Assembly: GCA_022447545.1 (NCBI GenBank)
Contig: JAKVBI010000011.1
Location: 186,001 to 250,000, forward strand
Direction: 5' to 3'
Length of the DNA: 64,000 nt
Source: Myxococcota bacterium
Lineage (GTDB): Bacteria > Myxococcota_A > UBA9160 > SMWR01
The position numbers and the translations under genes are program-made. Of this stretch, positions 1 to 7,745 are shown piece by piece. Position 1 is the first letter of the stretch, and each line of letters begins with the position of its first letter. The notes beneath the pieces were generated by a model. That model was given only the letters and a program-made list of their open reading frames with translations. It made no database searches and was not told the origin of the DNA.

Positions 1-722
1 CTCAGCACCGCGGCCTGTAGCTCATCGAGTCGGCTGTTGAGCCCTTCGCGATGAGCCTGGCGATCCCCCCGGTAGCCGTACATGCGCAGTTCGATCAGTC
101 GGTCGGCCAGTTCTGGATTCCGCGTCGCGACGAAACCCGCGTCCCCAAGGGCACCCAGATTCTTGGTGGGGTAGAAGGAAAAGCATCCGACATCCCCCAG
201 GCTTCCCACCGGCCTGTCGCGATAGCTCGCCCCATGAGCCTGGGCACAGTCCTCGATCACCCGCAACCGATGGCGTTGGGCAAAGGCGAGGACTGGGTCG
301 AGCGGCGCAGCCTGCCCGTACAGGTGCACGGGAATCACTGCCACGGTGCGCTCCGTCAGCGCCCCCTCCAGCCTCTCGGGATCGAGCAGTAGGGTCGCAT
401 CATCCACGTCGACCAGCCGTGGTGTCGCCCCAGAAGCTCGAATCGCCGCCACGGGCGGAACCCCGGCATTAGCCACCGTGATGACTTCGTCGCCGGTTCC
501 GATCCCGAGAGCGCGCAGGGACAGCAACAGCGCGTCGGTCCCCGAGGCGACGCCCACACCGTGAGAAGTCCCGCAACGCAACGCGAATTCCTGTTCGAAG
601 GACCGTACCTCGGACCCCAGGACCAGAGTCCCGGAATCGAGCACCCGGCCCAGCGCAGCGTCGATCTCGCCGCGCAGCCCTGTGAGCCCGGGCCGGTAGT
701 CGAAGAAGGGAATTTCGTTCAC
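1..722 (-). CDS. DegT/DnrJ/EryC1/StrS-family sugar aminotransferase (3' end outside window)
   Basis: PLP-dependent transfer of an amino group to a keto-sugar nucleotide, the ArnB-like step of deoxyaminosugar synthesis. I translated 240 residues from a GTG at 722. Near the N-terminus there is an NEIPFFDYRPG block; the cofactor region VIEDCAQAHGA lies at about residues 155-165; the Schiff-base lysine is in FYPTKNLGALGD at about residue 187. The family is normally about 370 residues, so roughly a third is cut off by the window edge. Only one base separates the start from the stop of the upstream SDR gene, so it is the fifth gene of a tight minus-strand glycan operon. The exact sugar substrate cannot be read from the sequence. 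Confidence 0.9.
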   Translation of the reverse strand, partial: MNEIPFFDYRPGLTGLRGEIDAALGRVLDSGTLVLGSEVRSFEQEFALRCGTSHGVGVASGTDALLLSLRALGIGTGDEVITVANAGVPPVAAIRASGATPRLVDVDDATLLLDPERLEGALTERTVAVIPVHLYGQAAPLDPVLAFAQRHRLRVIEDCAQAHGASYRDRPVGSLGDVGCFSFYPTKNLGALGDAGFVATRNPELADRLIELRMYGYRGDRQAHREGLNSRLDELQAAVL

Positions 723-723
723 G

Positions 724-1716
724 TCATGCGCGCAGTCGAAGGCGGCCCGAGTGATACGCCAGGGTTTGCTCGAGCCCTTCGCGCAAGCCCACCGTGGGAT
801 TCCAGCCCGTGGCCTCGCGAAATTTCGTGAAGTCGCCGTAGTAGTCACCGATGTCGATCCGTTCGGCATCGGCGGGAAAATCCACGCACGTGAACTCCAA
901 AGGCACGAGTTCACCAAGGATCTCCACAAAACGGCTCAGACTTACGGGCTCGGGATGACCGAGATTGTAGACCTGACCCGCCACCGCCGGACTCTGGCCC
1001 GCTAGGAGCAGCGCATCGACGACGTCATCCACGTAGTTGAAGTCGCGCTTCTGCTCCCCCGTCCCGAAGAGGTCGATCCTCTCACCCAGCAGTGCCTGAC
1101 GAATAAAGACACCCACAAAACCCTTGGAGAGGCTCTCGAGGTCCATGCGAGGCCCGTAGGTGTTCGTCAAACGCAAGCTGACCGTATCGATGCCGTACAC
1201 GTCCCGATAAAGGGTGTAATAGCGCTCCGCCGCGAGCTTGTTGATTCCGTTGACGTCCACCGGTGCCAGCGGATGGTGCTCATCCACAGGTAGATACTGC
1301 GGACGCCCGTACAGCTGCCGGGTGCTGGCAAAAACGATCTTGGTTGATGGGTTGCCATGGCGGCAGCATTCCAACAGCGAAAGCTGGCTCTTGCAGTTGA
1401 TCTCCAGGTCCGTCATGGGATCCTGCATGCTCTCGATGTGACTGACCTGGCCTGCCAGGCTGAAAACGAAGTCCTGATCCCGTACCAGCACGCCCAGACG
1501 GTCCGGGTCGCGAACATCGGAAGAGTCCACCGTCAGCCGATCTGCAAAGCCGGAGATATTGTCCAGAGTTGCCCCGTAGGCAGGCAGCATCGAATCCACG
1601 ATGAGCACTTCGGCACCCGCCTCGACCAACCGGATCGACAAGTTGCTGCCAATGAAACCGAGACCGCCGGTGACCAGAACGCGCTTGCCCGCGTAGAAAG
1701 CGCTGACGTCAGTCAC
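724..1716 (-). CDS. Extended SDR, NAD-dependent sugar-nucleotide epimerase/dehydratase-like
   Basis: 330 residues with an N-terminal Rossmann motif TGGLGFIGSN (about residues 16-25) and the extended-SDR signature STRQLYG (about 131-137). It acts on nucleotide sugars, probably upstream of the aminotransferase. The canonical YxxxK dyad is altered: the segment DVNGINKLAAERYY keeps the lysine but has Asn where the catalytic Tyr normally sits. I recall other family members with the same VNGINK pattern, so this is likely a subfamily trait rather than decay. Its start overlaps the end of the GT2 gene by 8 bp, which implies translational coupling. Epimerase, dehydratase and decarboxylase activities all remain possible. 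Confidence 0.88.
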   Translation of the reverse strand: MTDVSAFYAGKRVLVTGGLGFIGSNLSIRLVEAGAEVLIVDSMLPAYGATLDNISGFADRLTVDSSDVRDPDRLGVLVRDQDFVFSLAGQVSHIESMQDPMTDLEINCKSQLSLLECCRHGNPSTKIVFASTRQLYGRPQYLPVDEHHPLAPVDVNGINKLAAERYYTLYRDVYGIDTVSLRLTNTYGPRMDLESLSKGFVGVFIRQALLGERIDLFGTGEQKRDFNYVDDVVDALLLAGQSPAVAGQVYNLGHPEPVSLSRFVEILGELVPLEFTCVDFPADAERIDIGDYYGDFTKFREATGWNPTVGLREGLEQTLAYHSGRLRLRA

Positions 1717-2659
1717 GCCCTCGCCCTCCCCTCTCGATGTAGCGCACTACGAACTGCGGACTCTTCGAGTGATCGAGGAACAGTCGCCCCAGGTATTCGC
1801 CAAGAGTTCCCAGAATGACGAGTTGAACACCCGCAAAGAACACGATGGTGAGCAGCACCGTGGGAATCCCGATGGTCAGCCCGGGGTTGATGTAAAGCTT
1901 GTCAAACACGATCAACGCCAACAGGAACAGACTCATGATCGACGAGACGGTTCCCAACAGCGCCGACACCCTCAGGGGGGTGATGGAAAAGTTCAGGAAG
2001 GCATTGAGCCAGAGCAGGAACAATTTGCGAAGTGTGTAGCCCGACTGCGCCTGGTCCCGAGGGCGATGTTCCACGTCGATCTGCCCAATGTTTCGAGTCG
2101 AACGGAGAATCAGGCCATCGATGTAGGGAAATGCGCCGGTATAACGAGTGACCTCGGTGACCAGGAACCGATTCAGCACTTTGAAGCTCGAGAGGTAGAG
2201 ATCCCGAGGCTTGTCCAACATCCAATTGGCGAGTCGATCGTTCAGGGCACTGCCCCAGTTCCGGAGGCGGCTGTGGTGCTTGACGCGATAGCGGCCGTAG
2301 ACCACGTCCTGACCGCCCGACACGATCTCATCGTACAGGCGCCGGACCTCACCCGGGGGGTTCTGACCATCGTCGTCCAGCAGCGCCACGTAGGCACCCA
2401 CAGCGTGGTGCAGCCCCGCCAGAATCGCGCCGTGCTCCCCGAAGTTGCGTGCGAGGTGCACAAAGGTGACGGTGTCAGGATGTTCCCGCGCCAGGGCCAG
2501 ACAGGCCTTTTCGCTGTCGTCCCGGGAGCCGTCGTTGACCAGAACCACCTCGAATGCGAGGTCGCCGAAGCGGTCGTGGATATCCTCGACCACGGCACCG
2601 ACACTGGAGGCACCGTTGTAGACCGGAATCACGAACGACAGTTCGATCTCATCCACCAC
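1709..2659 (-). CDS. GT2 glycosyltransferase, ArnC/GtrB/DPM1-like polyprenyl-phosphate sugar transferase
   Basis: 316 residues. The GT-A domain shows VIPVYNGASSV at the N-terminus, VNDGSRDDS (about 40-48) and the metal-binding DDDGQNPP (about 95-102). Two or three hydrophobic segments follow at about 220-300. This architecture is that of membrane enzymes that load a sugar from a nucleotide donor onto undecaprenyl phosphate at the inner membrane, for later use by a GT-C transferase. Flanking genes supply both halves of that logic: a sugar SDR and aminotransferase downstream, and two GT-C proteins upstream. It starts at GTG with no clear Shine-Dalgarno and overlaps the SDR by 8 bp. Confidence 0.9.
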   Translation of the reverse strand: MVDEIELSFVIPVYNGASSVGAVVEDIHDRFGDLAFEVVLVNDGSRDDSEKACLALAREHPDTVTFVHLARNFGEHGAILAGLHHAVGAYVALLDDDGQNPPGEVRRLYDEIVSGGQDVVYGRYRVKHHSRLRNWGSALNDRLANWMLDKPRDLYLSSFKVLNRFLVTEVTRYTGAFPYIDGLILRSTRNIGQIDVEHRPRDQAQSGYTLRKLFLLWLNAFLNFSITPLRVSALLGTVSSIMSLFLLALIVFDKLYINPGLTIGIPTVLLTIVFFAGVQLVILGTLGEYLGRLFLDHSKSPQFVVRYIERGGRGRD

Positions 2660-2691
2660 CGATCACCGAGTGTCCTTCCCACAAAAGCTTA

Positions 2692-4236
2692 TCACTCGCG
2701 TGCTTCCCCTGCCGCGTGCGGCCTCGACCCGGGCGGATCCCGCACGATTCGCTCGTAGACCTGAAAAACTTCGAGGGTCGTCAGCAATCGGTACTCACGG
2801 AAGAGCCGAGCGAAGCGGGGATCGCGCAGAAAATACTCGAGGTAGCGAAAACCGGTCCGGCCAAATGCGAACTTCGACACGCCGTCATCCACGATCAGTA
2901 GCGCCGGCCGCTGAGTTGCGAAGTCCTCGATCAAGGCCTCGAAGGCGTAGCGTTCGATCTCGCCCATCTCAGCCAGGTCGTGATAGGGGAAAGGCATCGT
3001 CGCCTTCTCCTGTTCGTCGTATACGGCCGGCAGTGCCCACATACAGCAGAAGCGATGGGCCCACCGGGCTCCCGTCAGATTCACCACGGGAAACGCCGGG
3101 TTGAGGGTCGAGGCCAGCACCAGGATCGGCTCCCCGGGTGCTCGATCGGTCACGATGCTCGAGAGCACCCGATTTAGTGAGGGCTCCCGGCTGGCAGGGC
3201 CGTAGGATTGGTCGTAGCGGACCCACAATCCGCCGGCACTCGCCACGACGAGGATCCACATCAGGGCCCGTCGGTACGACCCAGCCCGTGCCACCACCAC
3301 GCTCGCGACGAGCGCCGCCGCACAGGAAAGGACTGGCAGAAAGTGGTAGGGCCAGCCCTTACGCTGCGCATACCCCAACACCAGCGCGCCCAGCCCCGCA
3401 GCCAGCCAAGCCAAGCGGAGTTCGCGATCGAAGCGGGTGGGCGGCAGACACCAGACCACCAGCGCTGCCACCAGGGCCGTCACCGTCTCGGTTCGGAGCC
3501 ACTCGATGGGAACGCTGTAGGCGTTGTAGACGGGCCAGGCGAAAGTCAGGTAGTCGAAATACTGCGAACTGAACAACAGGACAGACCCCAGGTATGCGAT
3601 CTGCACGAACGCCAAAACCCAGGGCTCGACACGCCGAAGGCTCTCGAGGTCGCGCCTCTGCACGATCAGCATCAACTCGATACAGAGAGGGATCACCGCA
3701 AAGTAGGGTTTGAGAGCCACGCCAAGTCCGGCGATCACACCCACGATCAGACCCAAGGTGGGGGGCACCGGTCGCCCGGACAGTTCTCTCGCGGCAGTGA
3801 ACACATAAGGCGTCACCAAAACCACCAGCAGGTGTTCACGTTGCCCATAGTCGGCGGTGGGAAGCCAAACCCAGGTGACGAGTAGTATCGAGTACAACAC
3901 CCAGGCGACATCTGTGACATCGTCTCGCGGCGGGCCTCGCCAGACGAACACGGCCAGCCCCGTACAGCCCACGACCGCCAACCAGACCCCGAGGTTGAAC
4001 AACATCAGGGGATCGAGCCCTAGGGCACGCGCAGCCCCCACGACGGGCACATTGAGCCAGAACACGAGGGGTGGGTTCTCGTCGAGGATGTCCGTGTAGA
4101 GCACCGACCCGTCGAGCATTTCGCCCGCGGTGTAGAGGATCCAGCCAACGTCGTGATGGAATAGATCGGGATCGGCGGACCGGACCACAACGGTCGCGGT
4201 GAGCACCACCAGGAGACAACCGGCAAGCGTCCTCAC
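2692..4236 (-). CDS. GT-C/GT39-like integral membrane glycosyltransferase (ArnT/PMT type)
   Basis: 514 residues with about ten hydrophobic segments and an N-terminal membrane anchor. The first periplasmic loop contains HHDVGWILYTAGEMLDG followed by DILDENPPLVFWLN (about 48-61). This D..E.PP arrangement is typical of GT39/ArnT-like enzymes, which use lipid-phosphate sugars on the outer face of the inner membrane. A soluble C-terminal periplasmic part follows from about residue 370. The acceptor is unknown. It lies 32 bp upstream of the GT2 gene, in the same operon. The start is GTG at 4236; no Shine-Dalgarno sequence is obvious. Confidence 0.8.
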   Translation of the reverse strand: MRTLAGCLLVVLTATVVVRSADPDLFHHDVGWILYTAGEMLDGSVLYTDILDENPPLVFWLNVPVVGAARALGLDPLMLFNLGVWLAVVGCTGLAVFVWRGPPRDDVTDVAWVLYSILLVTWVWLPTADYGQREHLLVVLVTPYVFTAARELSGRPVPPTLGLIVGVIAGLGVALKPYFAVIPLCIELMLIVQRRDLESLRRVEPWVLAFVQIAYLGSVLLFSSQYFDYLTFAWPVYNAYSVPIEWLRTETVTALVAALVVWCLPPTRFDRELRLAWLAAGLGALVLGYAQRKGWPYHFLPVLSCAAALVASVVVARAGSYRRALMWILVVASAGGLWVRYDQSYGPASREPSLNRVLSSIVTDRAPGEPILVLASTLNPAFPVVNLTGARWAHRFCCMWALPAVYDEQEKATMPFPYHDLAEMGEIERYAFEALIEDFATQRPALLIVDDGVSKFAFGRTGFRYLEYFLRDPRFARLFREYRLLTTLEVFQVYERIVRDPPGSRPHAAGEARE

Positions 4237-4275
4237 GCCGGATAAGCTAGCAGCCCGGGAGTTCCCTTTGTCCGT

Positions 4276-5808
4276 TCAGCGCGGCGTAAGCAGATCGCGG
4301 CGCACGTGAAGACTCCACCAGTTGTCGCCCACCGCCAGATCTTCCAGGCGGTATTGCTCCGCCAACTCGGGATGCGCCATGAGGGCCTGGTTGAAGCGTC
4401 CCCACACGAGCCGCGGCAGAGCCGCCTCGGGCAGACGAACCGGCGATGCCAGATTGAAGATCAGCAGGTAATGGGGACGACGAGACAACAAATCATCCAC
4501 GTCGAACTTCTCATGGCCCGCATAGCCCCTCCCCAAGGGCTGGTCGAGCCCGGCGATCACCGGATCGACGATCCCATGGGGATCCAGGAGCCTCAGGTTG
4601 GAGTGGAACCCCAGGGAACCAATGGCGATGGTCGCCAGGGTGGCGTCCCCGGGTGCGTTCAGGGCCAGATGCCGGCCGAGGTCACCCCAGTGTTGAGCGA
4701 GGAGGACCTCTCGAGAAAACCGCGCGACCTCCCCCTCCCCTCCCGCCCACGGTCGGGCGAACCCCACCGTCGGCAGCGCAATGGCGACCAATCCCAGCGC
4801 CAGGAGTGAATGCCGGCGACTCTCGGAAACCGCCGCCACGCTCGACAGGGCCAGCAGTGGGAGCACGGGAACCGCGAATCGGTAGAGGGGGAAGTGATCT
4901 CCACCTTCCCAGACGATCACCACCAGTTGGGTGACTGCCACCGCCAGCACGGGGACGAACCAACCCGGGGCCCGTTTCCAGCGCCACGCACCCCAGAGGG
5001 TGGCCAGAGTCAGCGAAGGCACGACGCACAAGAAGCCCAGCGCATAGCCGGCGCCTCGTCTGGCGAGGTCGAACCCACCGTAGTCGAGCTTCGCGTAGAA
5101 AGTGTTCGGGAGCCAGCGATCGAAGTAGAAACCGCGGGCGGAAAAATAGAGACTCGCCCCCGCAACGAAGACAGCAATGAAGGCCATACCGACCTGCCTC
5201 TCGCGTCGGCGAAGGATGGTGAACCACAACACGGGAGCCAACACCAAGGCCTCGGGACGGGTCAGAAACGCCGCCACCAGCCACCCCGCCGCCTTAGCCC
5301 CTCCCCACCTGTCTTGGGCCGACCAGGCGGCGAGGGTCGCCATGACGATCAGACTTGCGTAGAAACCCGTCTCGAGTCCCGACGTGGACCACGCCAGGAT
5401 CATCGGGTTGAGAGCAACCAGGCTCGCGGTCAGAACGGCCACGGCCCCCTGGCCCAGCCGTCCCTCCCGCACGAGAAATGTCGCCACGGACGCCGCTACG
5501 GCAAACAGCGAAAACCAACCCAACCCCCACATCGCCGCTTCGGGCGAAACGCCCAGGCGAATGGCGGTCGCCTCCAGTGCCACCCAAGCGAAATTCGTAT
5601 AGCCCTCTACACGTTCGCCGGGATTGAAGACGAGCCCCTGGCCTTGAGCCCAGTGATGGGCATAACGGAGCGAAATGAAGGCATCGTCCACCGGCCCGAG
5701 CCTCAGGGGCCGCGCCAGCAACGCACCCACCAGGACGCTCAGCGAGCCCGCCGACAGAGCGGCGGGCCAGGCCGAGGCTTGCCCACCGTGGCTGGAAGAA
5801 TCCGACAC
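4276..5808 (-). CDS. GT-C membrane glycosyltransferase, arabinofuranosyltransferase-like
   Basis: 510 residues, polytopic. The diagnostic motif [17 protein letters not shown] (about 40-56) is followed by [16 protein letters not shown] (about 58-73), a pattern of GT-C enzymes related to mycobacterial AftB-type transferases. The paired Asp residues of the first loop are expected to be catalytic. The C-terminal soluble portion carries a [14 protein letters not shown] block. It is the first gene of the minus-strand glycan operon, 39 bp before the next GT-C gene. The GTG start follows a purine-rich GGTGGAAGG. The sugar and acceptor are not deducible; two GT-C enzymes in one operon suggest two sequential additions. 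Confidence 0.82.
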   Translation of the reverse strand: MSDSSSHGGQASAWPAALSAGSLSVLVGALLARPLRLGPVDDAFISLRYAHHWAQGQGLVFNPGERVEGYTNFAWVALEATAIRLGVSPEAAMWGLGWFSLFAVAASVATFLVREGRLGQGAVAVLTASLVALNPMILAWSTSGLETGFYASLIVMATLAAWSAQDRWGGAKAAGWLVAAFLTRPEALVLAPVLWFTILRRRERQVGMAFIAVFVAGASLYFSARGFYFDRWLPNTFYAKLDYGGFDLARRGAGYALGFLCVVPSLTLATLWGAWRWKRAPGWFVPVLAVAVTQLVVIVWEGGDHFPLYRFAVPVLPLLALSSVAAVSESRRHSLLALGLVAIALPTVGFARPWAGGEGEVARFSREVLLAQHWGDLGRHLALNAPGDATLATIAIGSLGFHSNLRLLDPHGIVDPVIAGLDQPLGRGYAGHEKFDVDDLLSRRPHYLLIFNLASPVRLPEAALPRLVWGRFNQALMAHPELAEQYRLEDLAVGDNWWSLHVRRDLLTPR

Positions 5809-6337
5809 CCTTCCACCATCGGCCCCGGACCCGATTTTTTCAACGATTCACGAATTTCCGCCGAGGGGAGACCCCCTCGACGGCGCCCTGATCCAGGGGA
5901 CTCGCGCTCGGAACCTGGCCTTCGTGAAAACGCTACCGAAGCCGCTCACGAAGACCGATCGAAGGGCGGCAGCCCCTCCGCAGTGACCCATGGACTCCGG
6001 CCGCGGACTGACGACCGGGGAGAGTGCAGCGCCCGGTCCCTCACCTTGACTCGTTCTCAAGCGCCCGGTAGGGTGTTTTGACGCAGTTTTCGGGTGGGAA
6101 TTTCCCGGTGGGTCCGAAGAGTTCCCTTCGCGTGATCATCGACACGAGCCCACTCGAAGCCATCCCTCCTACCCTTTTTTCGCTTGCTCGAATGGAAGGT
6201 GGACGTGGGTACCGTCGGCACGACCAGAGCAGTCACCATTCGATGATTTTGCGACCGCGACGCGAACGAAGTGTCGCTCCGCGAGCACTTTCAGCAGCCG
6301 CCACGGGATTCGCCTGGCATGTGGCGGCTCAGCCGAA
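5809..6337. other. Divergent intergenic region between GT-C operon and GT4 gene
   Basis: 529 bases with no reading frame that looks coding on either strand. It should hold the promoters of the leftward glycan operon and of the rightward GT4 gene. One weak sigma70-like match was found (6046-6074). No repeats or RNA genes were seen. Confidence 0.6.
6046..6074 (+). promoter_or_regulatory. Weak candidate sigma70 promoter
   Basis: TTGACT (6046-6051), 17-base spacer, TAGGGT (6069-6074). The -35 is 5/6 to consensus but the -10 only 3/6. It could drive the GT4 gene 260 bases downstream. Confidence 0.2.
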
Positions 6338-7528
6338 ATGCACCAGGGACCCAAGAGTTCGGGTTTGACGAGCAAACGCGTCGCGTGGGTCGTCTCCCAC
6401 CCCATCCAGTACCGGGCGCCCGTCTTTCGAGCCCTGGCAGCGATGCCCGACATCGACTTCAAAGCACTCTTCCTGTCGGGTCACGGCATGAAGCCCGCGG
6501 TGGATCCCGGTTTCGGGGTCGAATTCGAGTGGGACGTCGATCTGCTGTCAGGCTACGAATGGAGTCTGGTGGAAGGACACCGCAGTCGGACTCCCGATCG
6601 CTTCTTCAGCGTCTACGCATCGGGCATCCACCGAGAACTCCAGAGCGGGTACGACACCGTGGTGGTGGAAGGATACGGCTTCGCGGGTTACATCGAGGCC
6701 ATTCGCAGCACCCGGAGAACTGGAGCCCGCCTCGTCTATCTGTCCGAGTCCACCCAAGAGGAGAAACATCGCTCCTGGCTCAAGCAGAGCGCTAAACAGT
6801 TGCTCTTCCGTTGGCTGGTCCGCCCGGGGGATCACGGCCTCGCAGTGGGAAGCCGATCGAGGCGCTATCTGAAGCAGATGGGCGTGGTATCCGAACAGAT
6901 CCACGACTATCCGTATTGTGTCGACACTTCGCTTACGGACCTCGCCTGGCCCCGGCACGAGCAACTGCGAGCCGAGCGGCGCGCAGAACTCGGCATCTCG
7001 GCGGACGCAGTCGTATTCGTGTTCACCGGTAAGGTCTTCGAGAAAAAGGATCCCCTCGGATTTCTCGACGCCTTCTCGAGAGTCTCGGGTCCAGCTGAGG
7101 TTCTGATGGTGGGTGCCGGTGAGCAGGCAAACCAGGTGGAGGAGTTGGCCGAGCGGGATCCGCGCATCCACTACCTCGGCTTTCGAAACCAGACCGAGCT
7201 TCCCTCCTTCTACGCGGCATCCGATGTGCTCGTTCTTCCATCGAGGTACGCGGAGTCCTGGGGACTGGTGGTCAATGAGGCGATGGCCATGGGCTGCGCG
7301 GCGATCGTCAGCGACCGGGTCGGCTCGAGCGCCGACCTGATCGAAGGTCGAGACACGGGCCTCGTCGTCCCGGCCAACGACCCGGAGGCACTGACCGTGG
7401 CACTTCAGCAGTGCGTCGACGAACGCGAACGCCTCTCCCTCTGGCAGAGGAACGCGCGTTCGATCATCGCCACGCATACCCCTGAGCAAGCAGCCCAGGG
7501 GGTCCGCGAAGCTGCCTGGGCGCCCTGA
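6338..7528 (+). CDS. GT4-family (GT-B fold) glycosyltransferase
   Basis: About 396 residues. The N-terminal half begins VAWVVSHPIQYRAPVFRALA. The C-terminal Rossmann half has VFTGKVFEKKDPLGFLDAF and the donor-site motif PSRYAESWGLVVNEAMAMG, which contains the EX7E pair of GT4 enzymes. It is a cytosolic or peripheral enzyme transferring a sugar from a nucleotide donor to a growing glycan or lipid acceptor. It is divergent from the GT-C/GT2 operon and probably belongs to the same surface-polysaccharide pathway. The start is uncertain: a TTG at 6364 would also give a plausible N-terminus, and neither has a good Shine-Dalgarno. Confidence 0.88.
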   Translation: MHQGPKSSGLTSKRVAWVVSHPIQYRAPVFRALAAMPDIDFKALFLSGHGMKPAVDPGFGVEFEWDVDLLSGYEWSLVEGHRSRTPDRFFSVYASGIHRELQSGYDTVVVEGYGFAGYIEAIRSTRRTGARLVYLSESTQEEKHRSWLKQSAKQLLFRWLVRPGDHGLAVGSRSRRYLKQMGVVSEQIHDYPYCVDTSLTDLAWPRHEQLRAERRAELGISADAVVFVFTGKVFEKKDPLGFLDAFSRVSGPAEVLMVGAGEQANQVEELAERDPRIHYLGFRNQTELPSFYAASDVLVLPSRYAESWGLVVNEAMAMGCAAIVSDRVGSSADLIEGRDTGLVVPANDPEALTVALQQCVDERERLSLWQRNARSIIATHTPEQAAQGVREAAWAP

Positions 7529-7543
7529 GGCCCGGGGACGAAA

Positions 7544-7611
7544 CCGCCCGCTCCTCCGGGGCGGAACCTGCGTTTCCCTGGACCCGAAGGGAAGTTTCGG
7601 GGTGAGACCCC
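7544..7611 (+). terminator. Cluster of three hairpins after the GT4 gene
   Basis: Three consecutive perfect inverted repeats: CCGCCC/GGGCGG (7544-7564), TTCCCT/AGGGAA (7574-7593) and GGGGT-GAG-ACCCC (7599-7611). None has a U-tract. Their place between two unrelated transcription units suggests termination or 3'-end protection. Confidence 0.45.
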
Positions 7612-7745
7612 CTCGGTCAGAATTCCAATGCCCCTGAAATCGCATCTCAGCGCTTGCCCGAGCATCCGGGTGGCCGATGATTCAAACCAGCGCCGGAACG
7701 CCGTGCGCTCTCACTTCGAGTTCATACGCGAGGGCCCCATTCGAA

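Noticed and set aside
4810-6081. 423-codon plus-strand frame opposite the GT-C gene
   Set aside because: Low-complexity Arg/Gln/Gly-rich shadow of a conserved membrane protein; no domain.
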